DNA of 64,000 nt from JBLUOA01 sp048060095 (GCF_048060095.1 NZ_JBLUOA010000001.1:1426001-1490000), one strand, 5' to 3'. Counted from the stretch's first letter, positions 25,041 to 35,077 are shown. Numbers and translations: made by a program. Notes: a model not told the origin generated them from the letters alone.

Positions 25041-25203
25041 CCTGCGTATGCACTGTTTGCCGCGTTCTAGATCAGCACGGAAGGCGGGGCAAGTGTCACG
25101 CCGTGCGAAGAGATGGGCGCCGACCTGCCAGCGCCAAATCCCGTTCCTTGCCAGATGTGTCGGAAAGGTGGACTATACGACGCTGGTTCAGGTGGAGAGT
25201 TCG

Positions 25204-25818
25204 ATGATGAAGTGTTTTGGTGTGCGATGGGCGAAGGTTGCGCTATTCGGGCTTTTGCTATCGGTTGCGCCCGCCTGCGATTCCGGAACGGATGCAGAGA
25301 TTGCATCGCGCGATACCGTGTTGCCCGCGATGCGCTGGAGCCATCGACCCGAAGCGGCGGATTGGACCCGCGCGACGCTGTCTGCGCTGTCCGCTCACGG
25401 CGCGGCCTTGCCGCTGACGACACCGGCCGACATCGATGCCTATTGCCCCGCCTATGAGGATGCGAACCTGACCGATAGAAGGGCGTTCTGGGCGGGATTG
25501 CTGTCGGCCTTGGCAAAACATGAAAGCACGTGGAACCCCCAAGCGGTCGGGGGCGGTGGCCGGTGGTTCGGTCTTGTCCAAATCGCGCCTGCCACGGCAC
25601 GTGGGTATGGCTGTCGGGCTCGATCAGGGGATGCGTTGAAGAACGGTTCGGCCAACCTGTCCTGTGCCGTGCGCATTCTCGCCGCAACGGTTTCGCGGGA
25701 TGGCGTCGTGTCGCGTGGCGGGCGCGGGGTCGCTGCGGATTGGGGCCCGTTTCACAGTCGGGCAAAGCGGAATGACATCGCGGCCTGGACCGCTGCGCAG
25801 TCCTATTGTTCAGAGTAG
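25204..25818 (+). CDS. Exported SLT/lysozyme-like transglycosylase protein
   Basis: 204 residues. The N-terminal signal has a possible lipobox (VAPAC near 24), so it may be a lipoprotein, though proline at -2 is unusual. The rest resembles a lytic-transglycosylase SLT domain: AKHESTWNP (presumed catalytic Glu about 105), then GLVQIAPATARGYGC and LSCAVRIL. ATG 25204 follows GGTGGAGAG. Its end overlaps the convergent secreted protein by 9 bp. Activity is inferred from motifs only. Confidence 0.78.
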   Translation: MMKCFGVRWAKVALFGLLLSVAPACDSGTDAEIASRDTVLPAMRWSHRPEAADWTRATLSALSAHGAALPLTTPADIDAYCPAYEDANLTDRRAFWAGLLSALAKHESTWNPQAVGGGGRWFGLVQIAPATARGYGCRARSGDALKNGSANLSCAVRILAATVSRDGVVSRGGRGVAADWGPFHSRAKRNDIAAWTAAQSYCSE

Positions 25819-26361
25819 GTCGCGCGCGCGCGCCTCAGCCTCATAATCGGTGAAGGCGTCTTGGAACCCCTCAAGGCTCCATTCAAGCAGTTGATCCGCG
25901 CCGTGCCGGTCGGTGAATTCAAACCACAGCGCACCGCCGTCCTGCATATGTTGCAATAGTTCGTCAGAGGCCGAGTTCTCAAACGAACACGCACGCCCGC
26001 GAAGACAGCCGCGCTGGTCAGTCTGCCAGACGGTCTGGCCGTCGCGTTCCAGCCGGAACCCGCCATCGACAAAGCGCGTGCCACGTTCCATACCAAAGTC
26101 GATCTTGTGCCCCTCGGCCATAGGGGTCACGAAAACAAACTGCGCCGCAAAGTTGGGCGCGGGCGAAAATACATCGACGTAGCGAATGTAGCATCGCTGC
26201 TCGAAACCATCTCCTTCGCCACGTTCGTCGCACATCGTATTCCAGATGCCGTGAATTTCGTGATGTGTGACACGCCAGTCGCCGGGTGTATTGCGCCCTT
26301 CGCTGTCCTGCGCGTAAGCGCCGCCGCCAAGAAGGATCAGAGCCAAGATCAGAAATCGCAT
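25810..26361 (-). CDS. Small secreted protein, possibly IalB-like
   Basis: 183 residues with a signal peptide (about 1-17, ending AYA-QD). The mature part begins with GDWRVTHHE and has cysteines at MCDERGEG, QRCYIRY and GCLRGRAC. The DWxV start and cysteine spacing recall the invasion-associated locus B family of alphaproteobacteria, but the match is weak. It overlaps the convergent SLT-like gene by 9 bp. Treat as a secreted protein of unknown function. Confidence 0.65.
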   Translation of the reverse strand: MRFLILALILLGGGAYAQDSEGRNTPGDWRVTHHEIHGIWNTMCDERGEGDGFEQRCYIRYVDVFSPAPNFAAQFVFVTPMAEGHKIDFGMERGTRFVDGGFRLERDGQTVWQTDQRGCLRGRACSFENSASDELLQHMQDGGALWFEFTDRHGADQLLEWSLEGFQDAFTDYEAEARARDLL

Positions 26362-26409
26362 GACGCCCCCATTTTCCCTGCTTTTAGCAGGTCACCGTTC
26401 ACGCCGAAG

Positions 26410-26865
26410 TCACAAGAGCGCGAAGTGATGCCGTTCCGTCTTGATTCCCATGTCGTTCATCGCCGCCTCCAACCCGCGATGCGGGGGCAGCGCGTCGTAA
26501 GGCAGACGAACCTTGGTTTCATCGCGCATCAGCAGAGTGACCCGCACCGAAAAATCCAAACGCGTGTCGAACCGCACTTTTTCGAGGTCGGCAACCTGAA
26601 CTTCACCGGAATAGCGCCCGGATGTCCACGATATGGTTTCGTCTGAAAGGGTCAGCCCCGACGCCCGGTTCGACACCACGTCCCAAAGGGCGGGTAAGGT
26701 AAACAGGGCAAGGAAAAGGATGATCCACCAAGCAGCATCGAGCCAGATGAAGGCCAGCAGAAACAGTAGGTAGACAGTCGCTAAAACTAAAAGGGTCCGC
26801 CTGTTCCGGCCAGTGGTTTGGTATCGCAATGTCTGCACCAGCTTTCTTTCCCCGGTTCTGTTCAC
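26410..26865 (-). CDS. Two-helix membrane protein with PH-like cytoplasmic part
   Basis: 151 residues. Two adjacent transmembrane helices (about 24-62) are followed by a soluble beta-rich part of about 85 residues (LTLSDETISWTSGRYSGEV, FDTRLDFSVRVTLLMRD) that resembles bacterial PH-type domains. Its start overlaps the pepN stop by 4 bp, so it is translationally coupled to pepN. Function unknown. Confidence 0.72.
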   Translation of the reverse strand: MNRTGERKLVQTLRYQTTGRNRRTLLVLATVYLLFLLAFIWLDAAWWIILFLALFTLPALWDVVSNRASGLTLSDETISWTSGRYSGEVQVADLEKVRFDTRLDFSVRVTLLMRDETKVRLPYDALPPHRGLEAAMNDMGIKTERHHFALL

Positions 26866-29423
26866 TCACCCAAAATGCGGCCAACCATCTCGCCTGTATC
26901 GCGGCTTAGCCCGTCGGATCGGGCGATGCGGCGGAGTTCTTCTCGGATTAGGTCTTGACGGTCTACGTCGTAGCGGCGCCATGTTTCGAACGCGGTCGTC
27001 ATCCGAGCGGTGGTTTGCGGATTGATGGGATCAAGCCGGATCAGCCAATCGGCGACAAGGGCGTAGGACGCGCCCGTCGGGTCGTGGAAGCCCGCGGGGT
27101 TCATCGACAACGCCCCGATCACCGCGCGGAAGCGGTTTGGGTTTTTCCAGTCGAACGCTGGGTCTTCGGTCAGGGTTCGCGCGATGGATGCGGCGTTTTC
27201 AGGGGCGGCGTGGCTGACTTGCAGGCCGAACCACTTGTCCATGACCAACCGGTCATCCTTCCACTGCTCACGGAACGCGGAAAGCTCTGTCGCGCCCTTT
27301 TCAATGGAAAGCAGCGCGCCCAAAGCACCAAGTTGTTGGGTCATGTTGTCGGCCTGCTCGTATTGGCGTGCCGCTGCGGCCCCTGCGTCGATCCGCGTCA
27401 GATAGGCGAGGGCGATGCCCTGCAAGGCCCGTTTGCCTGCTGCCTCTGCATCGGGAGAATAGGGGCCCGGCACATCCATTTCGGCGATCACGCGGGGCCA
27501 AGTATCCTGTAAATGCTGGGCGATGCTTTGCTTCAGCGTCTGATGCGCGCGGTAGATTTTTGTCGGATCGGGGGTCGCTCCGGCTTCAAACAGCGTTTGC
27601 GCCAGATCGTCCTGACCGGGCAGCGACATCGCAAGCGCACGGAAAGCCGGGTCGAGCGTGTCGTCGCGCAAGACGGCGGCCAGCGCGTCAAGGTAGTCGC
27701 CGGACGGGGACGTGCCCTTGGTAATCATCTGTGCGAGGATATCTTTCGCCAATGCCCGCCCGGATTCCCATTTGTTGAACGGGTCCGTGTCATGGGCAAG
27801 AAGGAAGGCGCGTTCAACGTTGGTCGATTGGCGCGTCAAGATCACCGGGGCGGAGAATTCGCGCAGGATTGACGGGATTGGTTCTGAGGCAAGTCCGTCA
27901 AAAGAAAAGCTCTGCTCGCTTTCCGTCATTTCCAGAACGGTGGTCGGAACGACCTCGTCGCCGTTTGGCGATAGAAGCCCGACCGCGATCGGGATGACCT
28001 GCGGCAGTTTCGTTTCTTGCCCCGGTGTTGGCTGCGTTTCCTGCTTGAAATCAAGCCTGTATGTGCCGTCGCTAAAGTGTGTATTGACTGATAGCCGGGG
28101 CGTCCCAGACTGCGAATACCAGCGCTTGAATTGGTTAAGGTCGCGACCAGTCGTGTCTTCAAACACCTTCAGCCAATCCTCAATCGTCGCTGCGTCCCCG
28201 TCGTGCCGTTCAAAATAGAGATCGAGCGCTTTGGAGTAGGCATCGTCCCCCACCAGCGTTTTTAGCATTCGGATGACTTCGGCCCCTTTTTCATAGACCG
28301 TTGCGGTGTAGAAATTGTTGATCTCAACGAAGCTTTCGGGCCGAACGGGGTGGGACAGCGGGCCATTATCCTCACGGAATTGCCGCGCCCGAAGGCTCAG
28401 CACGTCGCTGATGCGTTTCACGGCATGGGATCGCATGTCGCCGGTGAACTGCTGGTCACGGAACACCGTCAGACCCTCTTTCAGGCAAAGCTGAAACCAG
28501 TCGCGGCAGGTGATGCGGTTGCCGGTCCAGTTGTGGAAATACTCATGTGCGATAATCGCCTCGATCCGCTCGAAATTCGCGTCGGTGGATGTTTCGGGCG
28601 ACGCAAGTACGGCGGAAGAGTTGAAAATATTCAGACCTTTATTTTCCATTGCACCCATGTTGAAGTCGTCCACCGCAACGATGTTGAAGATATCGAGGTC
28701 GTATTCCCGGCCATAGACATCCTCGTCCCACTTCATCGACCGTTTCAGCGCATCCATGCCAAAGGCGCATTTGTTTTCGTCGCCGGGGCGGACCCAGATG
28801 TTCAGCTCAACCTCCTTGCCGGACATGGTTGTAAAGCTGCCGGGATGTTTGATCAGATCACCCGCGACGAGCGCGAATAGATAAGCGGGCTTGGGCCACG
28901 GATCATGCCATTCGGCCCAATCGTCGCCTAGGCCAACCGGGTTGCCATTTGACAGCAATATCGGGGTTTCTTTCGCCGATCCCTCAATCCGCACCGTGAA
29001 AGTTGCCATAACGTCCGGGCGGTCGGGATAGTAGGTGATCTTGCGAAAGCCCTGCGCCTCGCACTGAGTACAATACATGCCGTTTGACATATAAAGCCCT
29101 TCAAGCGCGGTGTTGGTTTCGGGCGAAATTTCGACCTCAGCCTCCCAAACGAACGCCTTTTGGGGTGTGTCGCAGGTCAGCCCTTCGTCGGTTACCTCCG
29201 GGGAAACTTCTGTGCCGTCGATGCGGGCAGAAATCAGTTTCAGGTTCTCGCCATGCAGGAGAAAGCGCCTGTCGGTCGTTTCCGGGTTTGGGCGAAACGT
29301 GATCCGCGACAAGACGCGTGTCGCCGTCGGGGACAGGCGAAACGTCAGGTGCACATCATCGATCAACCACGCTGGCGGCGTGTAGTCGGAAAGATAGATG
29401 GCTTGGGGTGTCGCGTCCTTCAT
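26862..29423 (-). CDS. pepN: Aminopeptidase N (M1 family)
   Basis: Broad-specificity zinc aminopeptidase of the cytoplasm. 853 residues, close to E. coli PepN. The exopeptidase motif GAMEN (near 255) and the zinc site HEYFHNWTGNRIT followed by KEGLTVFRDQQF (near 290-325) are intact. The frame extends 50 codons upstream, but ATG 29423 starts the recognisable PepN N-terminus (YLSDYTPPAWLI). A small membrane-protein gene is coupled at its 3' end. Confidence 0.97.
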   Translation of the reverse strand: MKDATPQAIYLSDYTPPAWLIDDVHLTFRLSPTATRVLSRITFRPNPETTDRRFLLHGENLKLISARIDGTEVSPEVTDEGLTCDTPQKAFVWEAEVEISPETNTALEGLYMSNGMYCTQCEAQGFRKITYYPDRPDVMATFTVRIEGSAKETPILLSNGNPVGLGDDWAEWHDPWPKPAYLFALVAGDLIKHPGSFTTMSGKEVELNIWVRPGDENKCAFGMDALKRSMKWDEDVYGREYDLDIFNIVAVDDFNMGAMENKGLNIFNSSAVLASPETSTDANFERIEAIIAHEYFHNWTGNRITCRDWFQLCLKEGLTVFRDQQFTGDMRSHAVKRISDVLSLRARQFREDNGPLSHPVRPESFVEINNFYTATVYEKGAEVIRMLKTLVGDDAYSKALDLYFERHDGDAATIEDWLKVFEDTTGRDLNQFKRWYSQSGTPRLSVNTHFSDGTYRLDFKQETQPTPGQETKLPQVIPIAVGLLSPNGDEVVPTTVLEMTESEQSFSFDGLASEPIPSILREFSAPVILTRQSTNVERAFLLAHDTDPFNKWESGRALAKDILAQMITKGTSPSGDYLDALAAVLRDDTLDPAFRALAMSLPGQDDLAQTLFEAGATPDPTKIYRAHQTLKQSIAQHLQDTWPRVIAEMDVPGPYSPDAEAAGKRALQGIALAYLTRIDAGAAAARQYEQADNMTQQLGALGALLSIEKGATELSAFREQWKDDRLVMDKWFGLQVSHAAPENAASIARTLTEDPAFDWKNPNRFRAVIGALSMNPAGFHDPTGASYALVADWLIRLDPINPQTTARMTTAFETWRRYDVDRQDLIREELRRIARSDGLSRDTGEMVGRILGE

Positions 29424-29528
29424 TGCGGTCTCCGGTCTGGAACATTGGGCATTTTCGGACGTTAGGGATGTTGAGTAAGAGGCGCAACCAATGCACTTGC
29501 GCGCCGTTCCATAGAAAGGAGAATTGCG

Positions 29529-29726
29529 ATGTCCGCACCGAAAACTGATCTCGATAAACAAGAGGTGGAGCATAAGCCCGCGATAAACGGCATTAAGCTA
29601 AGCTTGATTATCGTTGCCTTACTGTTCATCGGCTACTTGATTTACATCGCTGCCGCCGCTGACGACCCTGCCGAAGGCGGTGTGCGTATCGATACCAACG
29701 CTGAACAAATCACGACGACTGAGTGA
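29529..29726 (+). CDS. Small single-pass membrane protein
   Basis: 65 residues: polar, charged N-terminus (1-21), one transmembrane helix (about 22-43, LSLIIVALLFIGYLIYIAAA), and a short acidic tail. A strong ribosome binding site (AAAGGAGA) sits at the right distance from ATG 29529, which makes it a credible gene. It is divergent from pepN. I do not recognise a family. Confidence 0.65.
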   Translation: MSAPKTDLDKQEVEHKPAINGIKLSLIIVALLFIGYLIYIAAAADDPAEGGVRIDTNAEQITTTE

Positions 29727-29888
29727 TCCTCGGGATACGGTGCGATTTTCTCGAATCCCCATAAAGTCCTTTCCGGTTGGGAATAGGGTTCAAGTCGTTC
29801 GATCCGTTGCACGATGCCGTCAAATTTCTTATTGGTGTGCAGCGGTATACGGGTCAGGCTTTTGTGATCCATCAACGGGGAGTGCAGG

Positions 29889-32030
29889 ATGTCGGAGCGC
29901 GTTGACAGGCAGGGATTGAAGGTCGACTCCTCATTTGCGGAGTTCATTGAGGCGCAGGCGTTGCCGGGAACGGGTGTGGATGCTGATACGTTCTGGGGCG
30001 GGTTGTCCACGCTCGCCCATGATCTTGGCCCGAAGAACCGTGCGTTGCTGGAAAAGCGTGAGGCGCTGCAAAAGCAGATTGATGACTGGCATATCGCCCG
30101 TCGCGGACAGCCGCATGACCACCCCAAATACCGCGCGTTTCTTGAAGAGATTGGCTATCTGCTGCCCGAAGGCCCGGCGTTCAAGATCGACACTGCGAAT
30201 GTCGACCCGGAAATCGCCAAGGTGCCGGGGCCGCAGCTTGTGGTGCCGATCACCAACGCCCGGTATGCGCTGAACGCCGCGAATGCGCGGTTTGGTTCGC
30301 TCTACGATGTGCTCTACGGCACCGACGCGATGGGCGATCTGCCGGAATCGAAGGAATATGATCGTGGTCGCGGTGCGCGGGTCGTGGCACGGGCGCGGGT
30401 TTTCCTCGACGATAGCTTTCCAATCAAGGGCGGTAGTCACGCGGATGCGAAGAAATACATGGTTCAGGGCGGCCAGCTTTCGATTGACGGCAAGCCGCTG
30501 AAAGATCCGACCAAGTTCGTAGGCTATCGCGGCGACCCCGATGCGCCCGAGGCGATCCTGCTGGTCAATCACGGCCTGCATGTCGAACTGTTCTTTGAAA
30601 AGGACCACCCGATCGGGCGCCACGATCAGGCCGGCATGGCCGATGTCATCATCGAAAGCGCGATGTCCGCGATCATGGATTGCGAGGATTCCGTTGCCGC
30701 CGTCGATGCCGAAGACAAGATCCTCGCCTATTCGAACTGGCTTGGACTGATGAAAGGCGACCTGTCGACGACGCTTCAGAAGGGTGGCGAGACCATCACC
30801 CGAAGCCTGTCACCGGATCGGGAGTATCTGGACCCCGATGGCAATCCCATCCGCCTGAAGGGCAGGGCGCTGTTGTGGGTGCGCAACGTCGGGCATCTGA
30901 TGACGAACCCGGCAATCCTCGATCGGGACGAAAACGAGATTTTCGAAGGCCTGATGGATGCGATGGTCACGACGTTGATCGCCATGCACGACCTGAAGCG
31001 CGACGGCGGCAATTCCGTCCACGGTTCGGTCTACGTCGTGAAGCCCAAGATGCACGGCCCGGAAGAGGTCGCGTTTGCGAACGAGATATTCAACCACGTG
31101 GAATCTACATTGGGCCTGCCGCAGAACACGGTGAAGCTCGGCATCATGGATGAGGAGCGGCGCACGTCGGTCAACCTGAAGGAATGTATCCGCGCCGCAA
31201 AAAGCCGGGTCGCGTTCATCAACACCGGTTTCCTCGACCGCACGGGTGACGAGATTCACACGTCGATGGAGGCCGGCGCGTTTTCGCGGAAAGAGTTCAT
31301 CAAGCGGAAGGCATGGATCGGTGCCTACGAGGATCAGAACGTCGACATCGGCCTTGAATGCGGCCTTCAGGGGAAGGCGCAGATTGGCAAGGGCATGTGG
31401 GCGATCCCCGATCAGATGGCTGATATGCTGGAAGAGAAGATCGCGCATCCACTGGCGGGTGCGAACTGTGCGTGGGTTCCCAGCCCGACAGCCGCCACGC
31501 TTCACGCGCTGCATTACCATCGGGTCGACGTTTTCGCGCGGCAGGACAAGATCGCAGCGGGTGGCAAGCGCGCCTATGTCGATACCGTTCTGGAAATCCC
31601 GCTCGCGTCCTACCGGAAATGGTCGGATGAGGAGATTATCCGAGAGGTCGAAAACAATGCCCAGGGCATCCTCGGCTACGTGGTGCGTTGGATTGACCAG
31701 GGCGTCGGGTGTTCCAAGGTGCCGGACATCAACGATGTCGGTTTGATGGAAGACCGGGCGACCTGCCGGATTTCCGCGCAGCATATCGCGAACTGGATGC
31801 ACCATGGCATCGTCAGCGAAGACACTGTGATGGCGGCGATGAAAAAGATGGCGGCTGTCGTTGACGGGCAGAACGCCGACGATCCGTCCTATATGCCGAT
31901 GGCGCCGGGCTTTGACGGCATCGCGTTCAAGGCGGCCTGTGATCTGGTCTTCAAGGGGCGCGAACAGCCTTCGGGCTACACCGAACCCGTGCTTCATGCC
32001 CGCCGGTTGGAGTTGAAAGCGCAAAGCTAA
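29889..32030 (+). CDS. glcB: Malate synthase G
   Basis: Condenses glyoxylate with acetyl-CoA to malate in the glyoxylate/glycolate pathways. 713 residues, the size of the monomeric G isoform rather than the shorter A form. Typical stretches are RYALNAANARFGSLYDVLYGTDA, NHGLHVELFFEK and MGTKPDQM-equivalent GMWAIPDQMADM. Isocitrate lyase is not adjacent, so use of glycolate, glyoxylate from purines or the ethylmalonyl-CoA route cannot be separated here. A single-gene transcript is likely. Confidence 0.96.
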   Translation: MSERVDRQGLKVDSSFAEFIEAQALPGTGVDADTFWGGLSTLAHDLGPKNRALLEKREALQKQIDDWHIARRGQPHDHPKYRAFLEEIGYLLPEGPAFKIDTANVDPEIAKVPGPQLVVPITNARYALNAANARFGSLYDVLYGTDAMGDLPESKEYDRGRGARVVARARVFLDDSFPIKGGSHADAKKYMVQGGQLSIDGKPLKDPTKFVGYRGDPDAPEAILLVNHGLHVELFFEKDHPIGRHDQAGMADVIIESAMSAIMDCEDSVAAVDAEDKILAYSNWLGLMKGDLSTTLQKGGETITRSLSPDREYLDPDGNPIRLKGRALLWVRNVGHLMTNPAILDRDENEIFEGLMDAMVTTLIAMHDLKRDGGNSVHGSVYVVKPKMHGPEEVAFANEIFNHVESTLGLPQNTVKLGIMDEERRTSVNLKECIRAAKSRVAFINTGFLDRTGDEIHTSMEAGAFSRKEFIKRKAWIGAYEDQNVDIGLECGLQGKAQIGKGMWAIPDQMADMLEEKIAHPLAGANCAWVPSPTAATLHALHYHRVDVFARQDKIAAGGKRAYVDTVLEIPLASYRKWSDEEIIREVENNAQGILGYVVRWIDQGVGCSKVPDINDVGLMEDRATCRISAQHIANWMHHGIVSEDTVMAAMKKMAAVVDGQNADDPSYMPMAPGFDGIAFKAACDLVFKGREQPSGYTEPVLHARRLELKAQS

Positions 32031-32158
32031 TCCGCGACACGCCCGATTTTGGCCACAGCGTTGTGCGATATTGCAGAGTAAGCTGTGTAACGACCTCTCT
32101 GTTCAGGGGCGTCGTTGCAATTTATAGTCTGCCGTAACCGCAATTCATAAGGCCAGAA

Positions 32159-32935
32159 ATGACCCGCCCACTCGTCGGAATAATCTCGAACAGTTATCTC
32201 ATTAACGATGAATACCCGTCCCATGCGGGCGGCACGATGAATTCCGAAGCGATTGCGAAAGTGTCGGGCTGTATGCCGCTGTTGATTCCCACCGACCCGA
32301 ATTTTGTTTCGGTTCCGGAACTGCTGTCGACATTCGACGGGTTTCTTCTGACCGGTGGCCGCCCGAATGTACACCCCGAAGAATACGGCGAGGCAGCGAC
32401 CGAAGCGCATGGCGAATTTGATCGCCATCGCGACGCGATCGTCCTGCCCCTCGTGCGGGCCTGCATCGAGGCGGGGCAACCCGTGTTCGGCATTTGCCGC
32501 GGCTTTCAAGAAGTCAACGTCGCTATGGGCGGCACGTTGCACCCCGAAATCCGCGATCTACCGGGGCGGAACAATCACAGAATGCCCCCTGACGGGACGC
32601 TGGAAGAAAAATTCGCGCTACGCCATTCGGTGAAATTCACCAAGGGCGGGCCTTTCCATCGCTTGCTTGGCGCGGAGGAGGTCGTGACGAACACCCTGCA
32701 CGGGCAGGGCATTAAGTGCACCGGGCGACGGGTTGTGATCGACGGGGTCGCTGAGGATGGAACGCCCGAAGCGATCTATATCGATGGCGCGCCGGGGTTC
32801 TCCCTCTCCGTTCAATGGCATCCGGAGTGGAATGCGGCGAATGACCCTGTGTCGCGCCCGTTGTTCGAAGCGTTCGGCGATGCGGTGCGTGGATGGGCCG
32901 CCGGTCGGACCGCGCGGGGTCTGAAATCGGCCTGA
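32159..32935 (+). CDS. Gamma-glutamyl-gamma-aminobutyrate hydrolase-like (class I GATase, C26)
   Basis: 258 residues with the nucleophile elbow in VFGICRGFQE (Cys about 117) and the catalytic His-Glu in VQWHPEW, as in PuuD-type hydrolases that release GABA or related amines from gamma-glutamyl conjugates. The oxyanion stretch LLTGGRPNVHPEEY is present. No glutamylpolyamine synthetase is next to it, so the substrate is open. It lies between glcB and the convergent kynA. Confidence 0.88.
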   Translation: MTRPLVGIISNSYLINDEYPSHAGGTMNSEAIAKVSGCMPLLIPTDPNFVSVPELLSTFDGFLLTGGRPNVHPEEYGEAATEAHGEFDRHRDAIVLPLVRACIEAGQPVFGICRGFQEVNVAMGGTLHPEIRDLPGRNNHRMPPDGTLEEKFALRHSVKFTKGGPFHRLLGAEEVVTNTLHGQGIKCTGRRVVIDGVAEDGTPEAIYIDGAPGFSLSVQWHPEWNAANDPVSRPLFEAFGDAVRGWAAGRTARGLKSA

Positions 32936-32937
32936 CC

Positions 32938-33777
32938 TCAGAGATCGGTGCGCAAGTGCCAGAGTTCGGGAAAAATCTCAACATCCAGCATCCGGCGAAG
33001 GTATGAGGTGCCGCTTGTCCCGCCGGTCCCGCGTTTGAAGCCTATGACCCGCTCCACCGTCGTGACGTGGTTGAACCGCCAGCGGCGGAAGTAATCTTCA
33101 AAATCCACCAGCTTCTCGGCGAGTTCGTAGAGTTCCCAGTGATCTTCGGGGTTTTCGTAAACCGTCGTCCACGCCGCCATAACCGCGTCGTTTGGTGCGT
33201 ATGGCGCGCTGAGGTCGCGTTGCGTCACCTCGTCGGGCAGGTTGAAACCGTGCTGCGGCAAAGCGGCAATCGCTGTATCATAAAGGCTTGGCCGAGACAG
33301 TTCCGCTTTCAGCAAGGTGGCGATGTCTTTCCGATGTTCATGCGGCTTCAGCATCGCGACATTCCGGTTGCCGACCATGAATTCAATCAAGCGATACTGC
33401 CAGCTTTGAAAACCGGACGATTGGCCGAGGGCTTCCCGGAACGTGGTGTAGTCGCTGGGCGTCATGGTGCGCAGCACGTCCCACGCGTTGTTGAGCTGTT
33501 CGAATATCCGGGCGACGCGGGCCAGCATCTTGAACGCCGGGCGCATCCGACCTTCAGCAAGAAGATCACGGGCAGCGGTCAGTTCGTGGATCGCCAGCCG
33601 CATCCAAAGCTCTGACGTCTGATGCTGGACGATGAACAGCATTTCGTCATGGGCGTCCGACAGCATGTCCTGCGCCCCCAATATCGCGTCGAGCCGAAGA
33701 TAGTCGCTATAGGACATACGCCCGTCAAAGCTCATCTCTGCACCATCATCGGCGGGGTTGTAGGGTGTTTTTGTCAT
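32938..33777 (-). CDS. kynA: Tryptophan 2,3-dioxygenase
   Basis: Heme enzyme that opens the indole ring of tryptophan to N-formylkynurenine. 279 residues, full bacterial length. Family stretches are YSDYLRLDAILGAQ, DEMLFIVQHQTSELWMRL, SGFQSWQYRLIEFMVGN and the C-terminal FKRGTGGTSGTSYLRR. The ATG overlaps the kynU stop by 4 bp, so kynU-kynA form a coupled operon. The formamidase (kynB) expected between the two steps is absent locally. Confidence 0.97.
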   Translation of the reverse strand: MTKTPYNPADDGAEMSFDGRMSYSDYLRLDAILGAQDMLSDAHDEMLFIVQHQTSELWMRLAIHELTAARDLLAEGRMRPAFKMLARVARIFEQLNNAWDVLRTMTPSDYTTFREALGQSSGFQSWQYRLIEFMVGNRNVAMLKPHEHRKDIATLLKAELSRPSLYDTAIAALPQHGFNLPDEVTQRDLSAPYAPNDAVMAAWTTVYENPEDHWELYELAEKLVDFEDYFRRWRFNHVTTVERVIGFKRGTGGTSGTSYLRRMLDVEIFPELWHLRTDL

Positions 33778-34967
33778 GTGACCGCCGCGCGTTTTTTATA
33801 TTCAGGAGTGTCCCACAGATCATTTTTCATCACGTCCGCGATGGCGTCGATGGCATGGCCGACATCGGTTTCGTCGATATAAAGCGGTGTAAAGCCGAAC
33901 CGCATGATATCCGGCGCACGAAAGTCACCGATCACGCCACGGGCGATGAGGGCTTGCATGGCCGCATACCCCTCGGTGAACCGGAATGAGACTTGGGAGC
34001 CTCGGTTCTGCGGATCCCGTGGGCTGGCGAGGGTCAAGGCGGGGCATCGCGCCTCAACCCCTTCGATGAATTGCTCGCACAGCGCGATTGACCGCGCGCG
34101 GAGCGCATTCATATCGACCCCGTCCCAAATATCCATCGCAGCGTCGAGCGCGGCCATCTGCAAAATTGGCGGTGTGCCGACGCGCATCCGGTCGATCCCC
34201 ACGCCGGGGCGGTAGTGGCGTTCAAAGGCAAACGGTGCCTCATGCCCCAACCAGCCGGACAGGGCGGGGCGGGCAACGTCCGCGTGGCGCGGCGCGACGT
34301 AGATAAAGGCAGGTCCACCGGGGCCGGAGTTGAGGTATTTGTATGTGCAGCCAACGGCGAAATCCGCGTTGCAGCCCGCAACATCGACGGGCAACGCCCC
34401 GGCGGAATGGGCCAGATCCCAGACGCAAAGAATGCCTTTGTCATGGGCCGCGTCCGTTAGTGCCTTCATGTTATGTTTGCGCCCGGTGCCGTAGTCGACC
34501 TCAGTCAGCATCAGGACGGCAACATCGTTGCTCAGCGCGTCGGCAACGTCTTCGGGCGCGACGGTGCGCAGGGCGTAGTCAGGGCCGAGCGTTTTGCACA
34601 GCCCCTCGGCCATATAGAGATCCGACGGAAAATTCCCGGTGTCGGACAGGATAATCTTGCGGTCTGGGTTCATCTCAAGCGCTGAGGCGAGCGCTTGGTA
34701 AACCTTGATCGACAGGGTATCACCCAACACGACCGTTCCCGGCTCTGCCCCGATCAAGCACCCGATCCGGTCGCCCAAGCGGCGGGGCAGGTTCATCCAT
34801 CCGGCGCGGTTCCAGCCGGTAATCAGCATTTCCCCCCATTCATCCGTGACGGTGCGGGCGAGGCGGGCGGCGGTGGCCTTCGGCAAGGGGCCGAGCGAAT
34901 TCCCGTCAAGGTAGGTCACATTGTCCGGCAGGTGAAACATCGCTTTCGTCGCCGCGAAATCAGTCAT
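33774..34967 (-). CDS. kynU: Kynureninase
   Basis: PLP enzyme that cleaves kynurenine to anthranilate and alanine. 397 residues. Start region TYLDGNSLGPLP, the PLP-lysine in GCTYKYLNSGPG (near 223) and TPPILQMAALDAA are characteristic. I chose ATG 34967, because the upstream extension of the frame has no family similarity. First gene of the kynU-kynA operon, and divergent from a small methyltransferase gene. Confidence 0.96.
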   Translation of the reverse strand: MTDFAATKAMFHLPDNVTYLDGNSLGPLPKATAARLARTVTDEWGEMLITGWNRAGWMNLPRRLGDRIGCLIGAEPGTVVLGDTLSIKVYQALASALEMNPDRKIILSDTGNFPSDLYMAEGLCKTLGPDYALRTVAPEDVADALSNDVAVLMLTEVDYGTGRKHNMKALTDAAHDKGILCVWDLAHSAGALPVDVAGCNADFAVGCTYKYLNSGPGGPAFIYVAPRHADVARPALSGWLGHEAPFAFERHYRPGVGIDRMRVGTPPILQMAALDAAMDIWDGVDMNALRARSIALCEQFIEGVEARCPALTLASPRDPQNRGSQVSFRFTEGYAAMQALIARGVIGDFRAPDIMRFGFTPLYIDETDVGHAIDAIADVMKNDLWDTPEYKKRAAVT

Positions 34968-35077
34968 AAGAAGCCTCTGCGATCTGGTTGACGGGCACAC
35001 AGTATCCGCGCGGGCCTGCGACGCAAGAGGGTCAGGCGCGATGTGATCCGTTTCTGACGATAGGGTAAGAGGCTGCG

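Noticed and set aside
30810..32024. 404-codon minus-strand frame opposite glcB
   Set aside because: Lies wholly inside the certain malate synthase G gene and has antisense-like composition.
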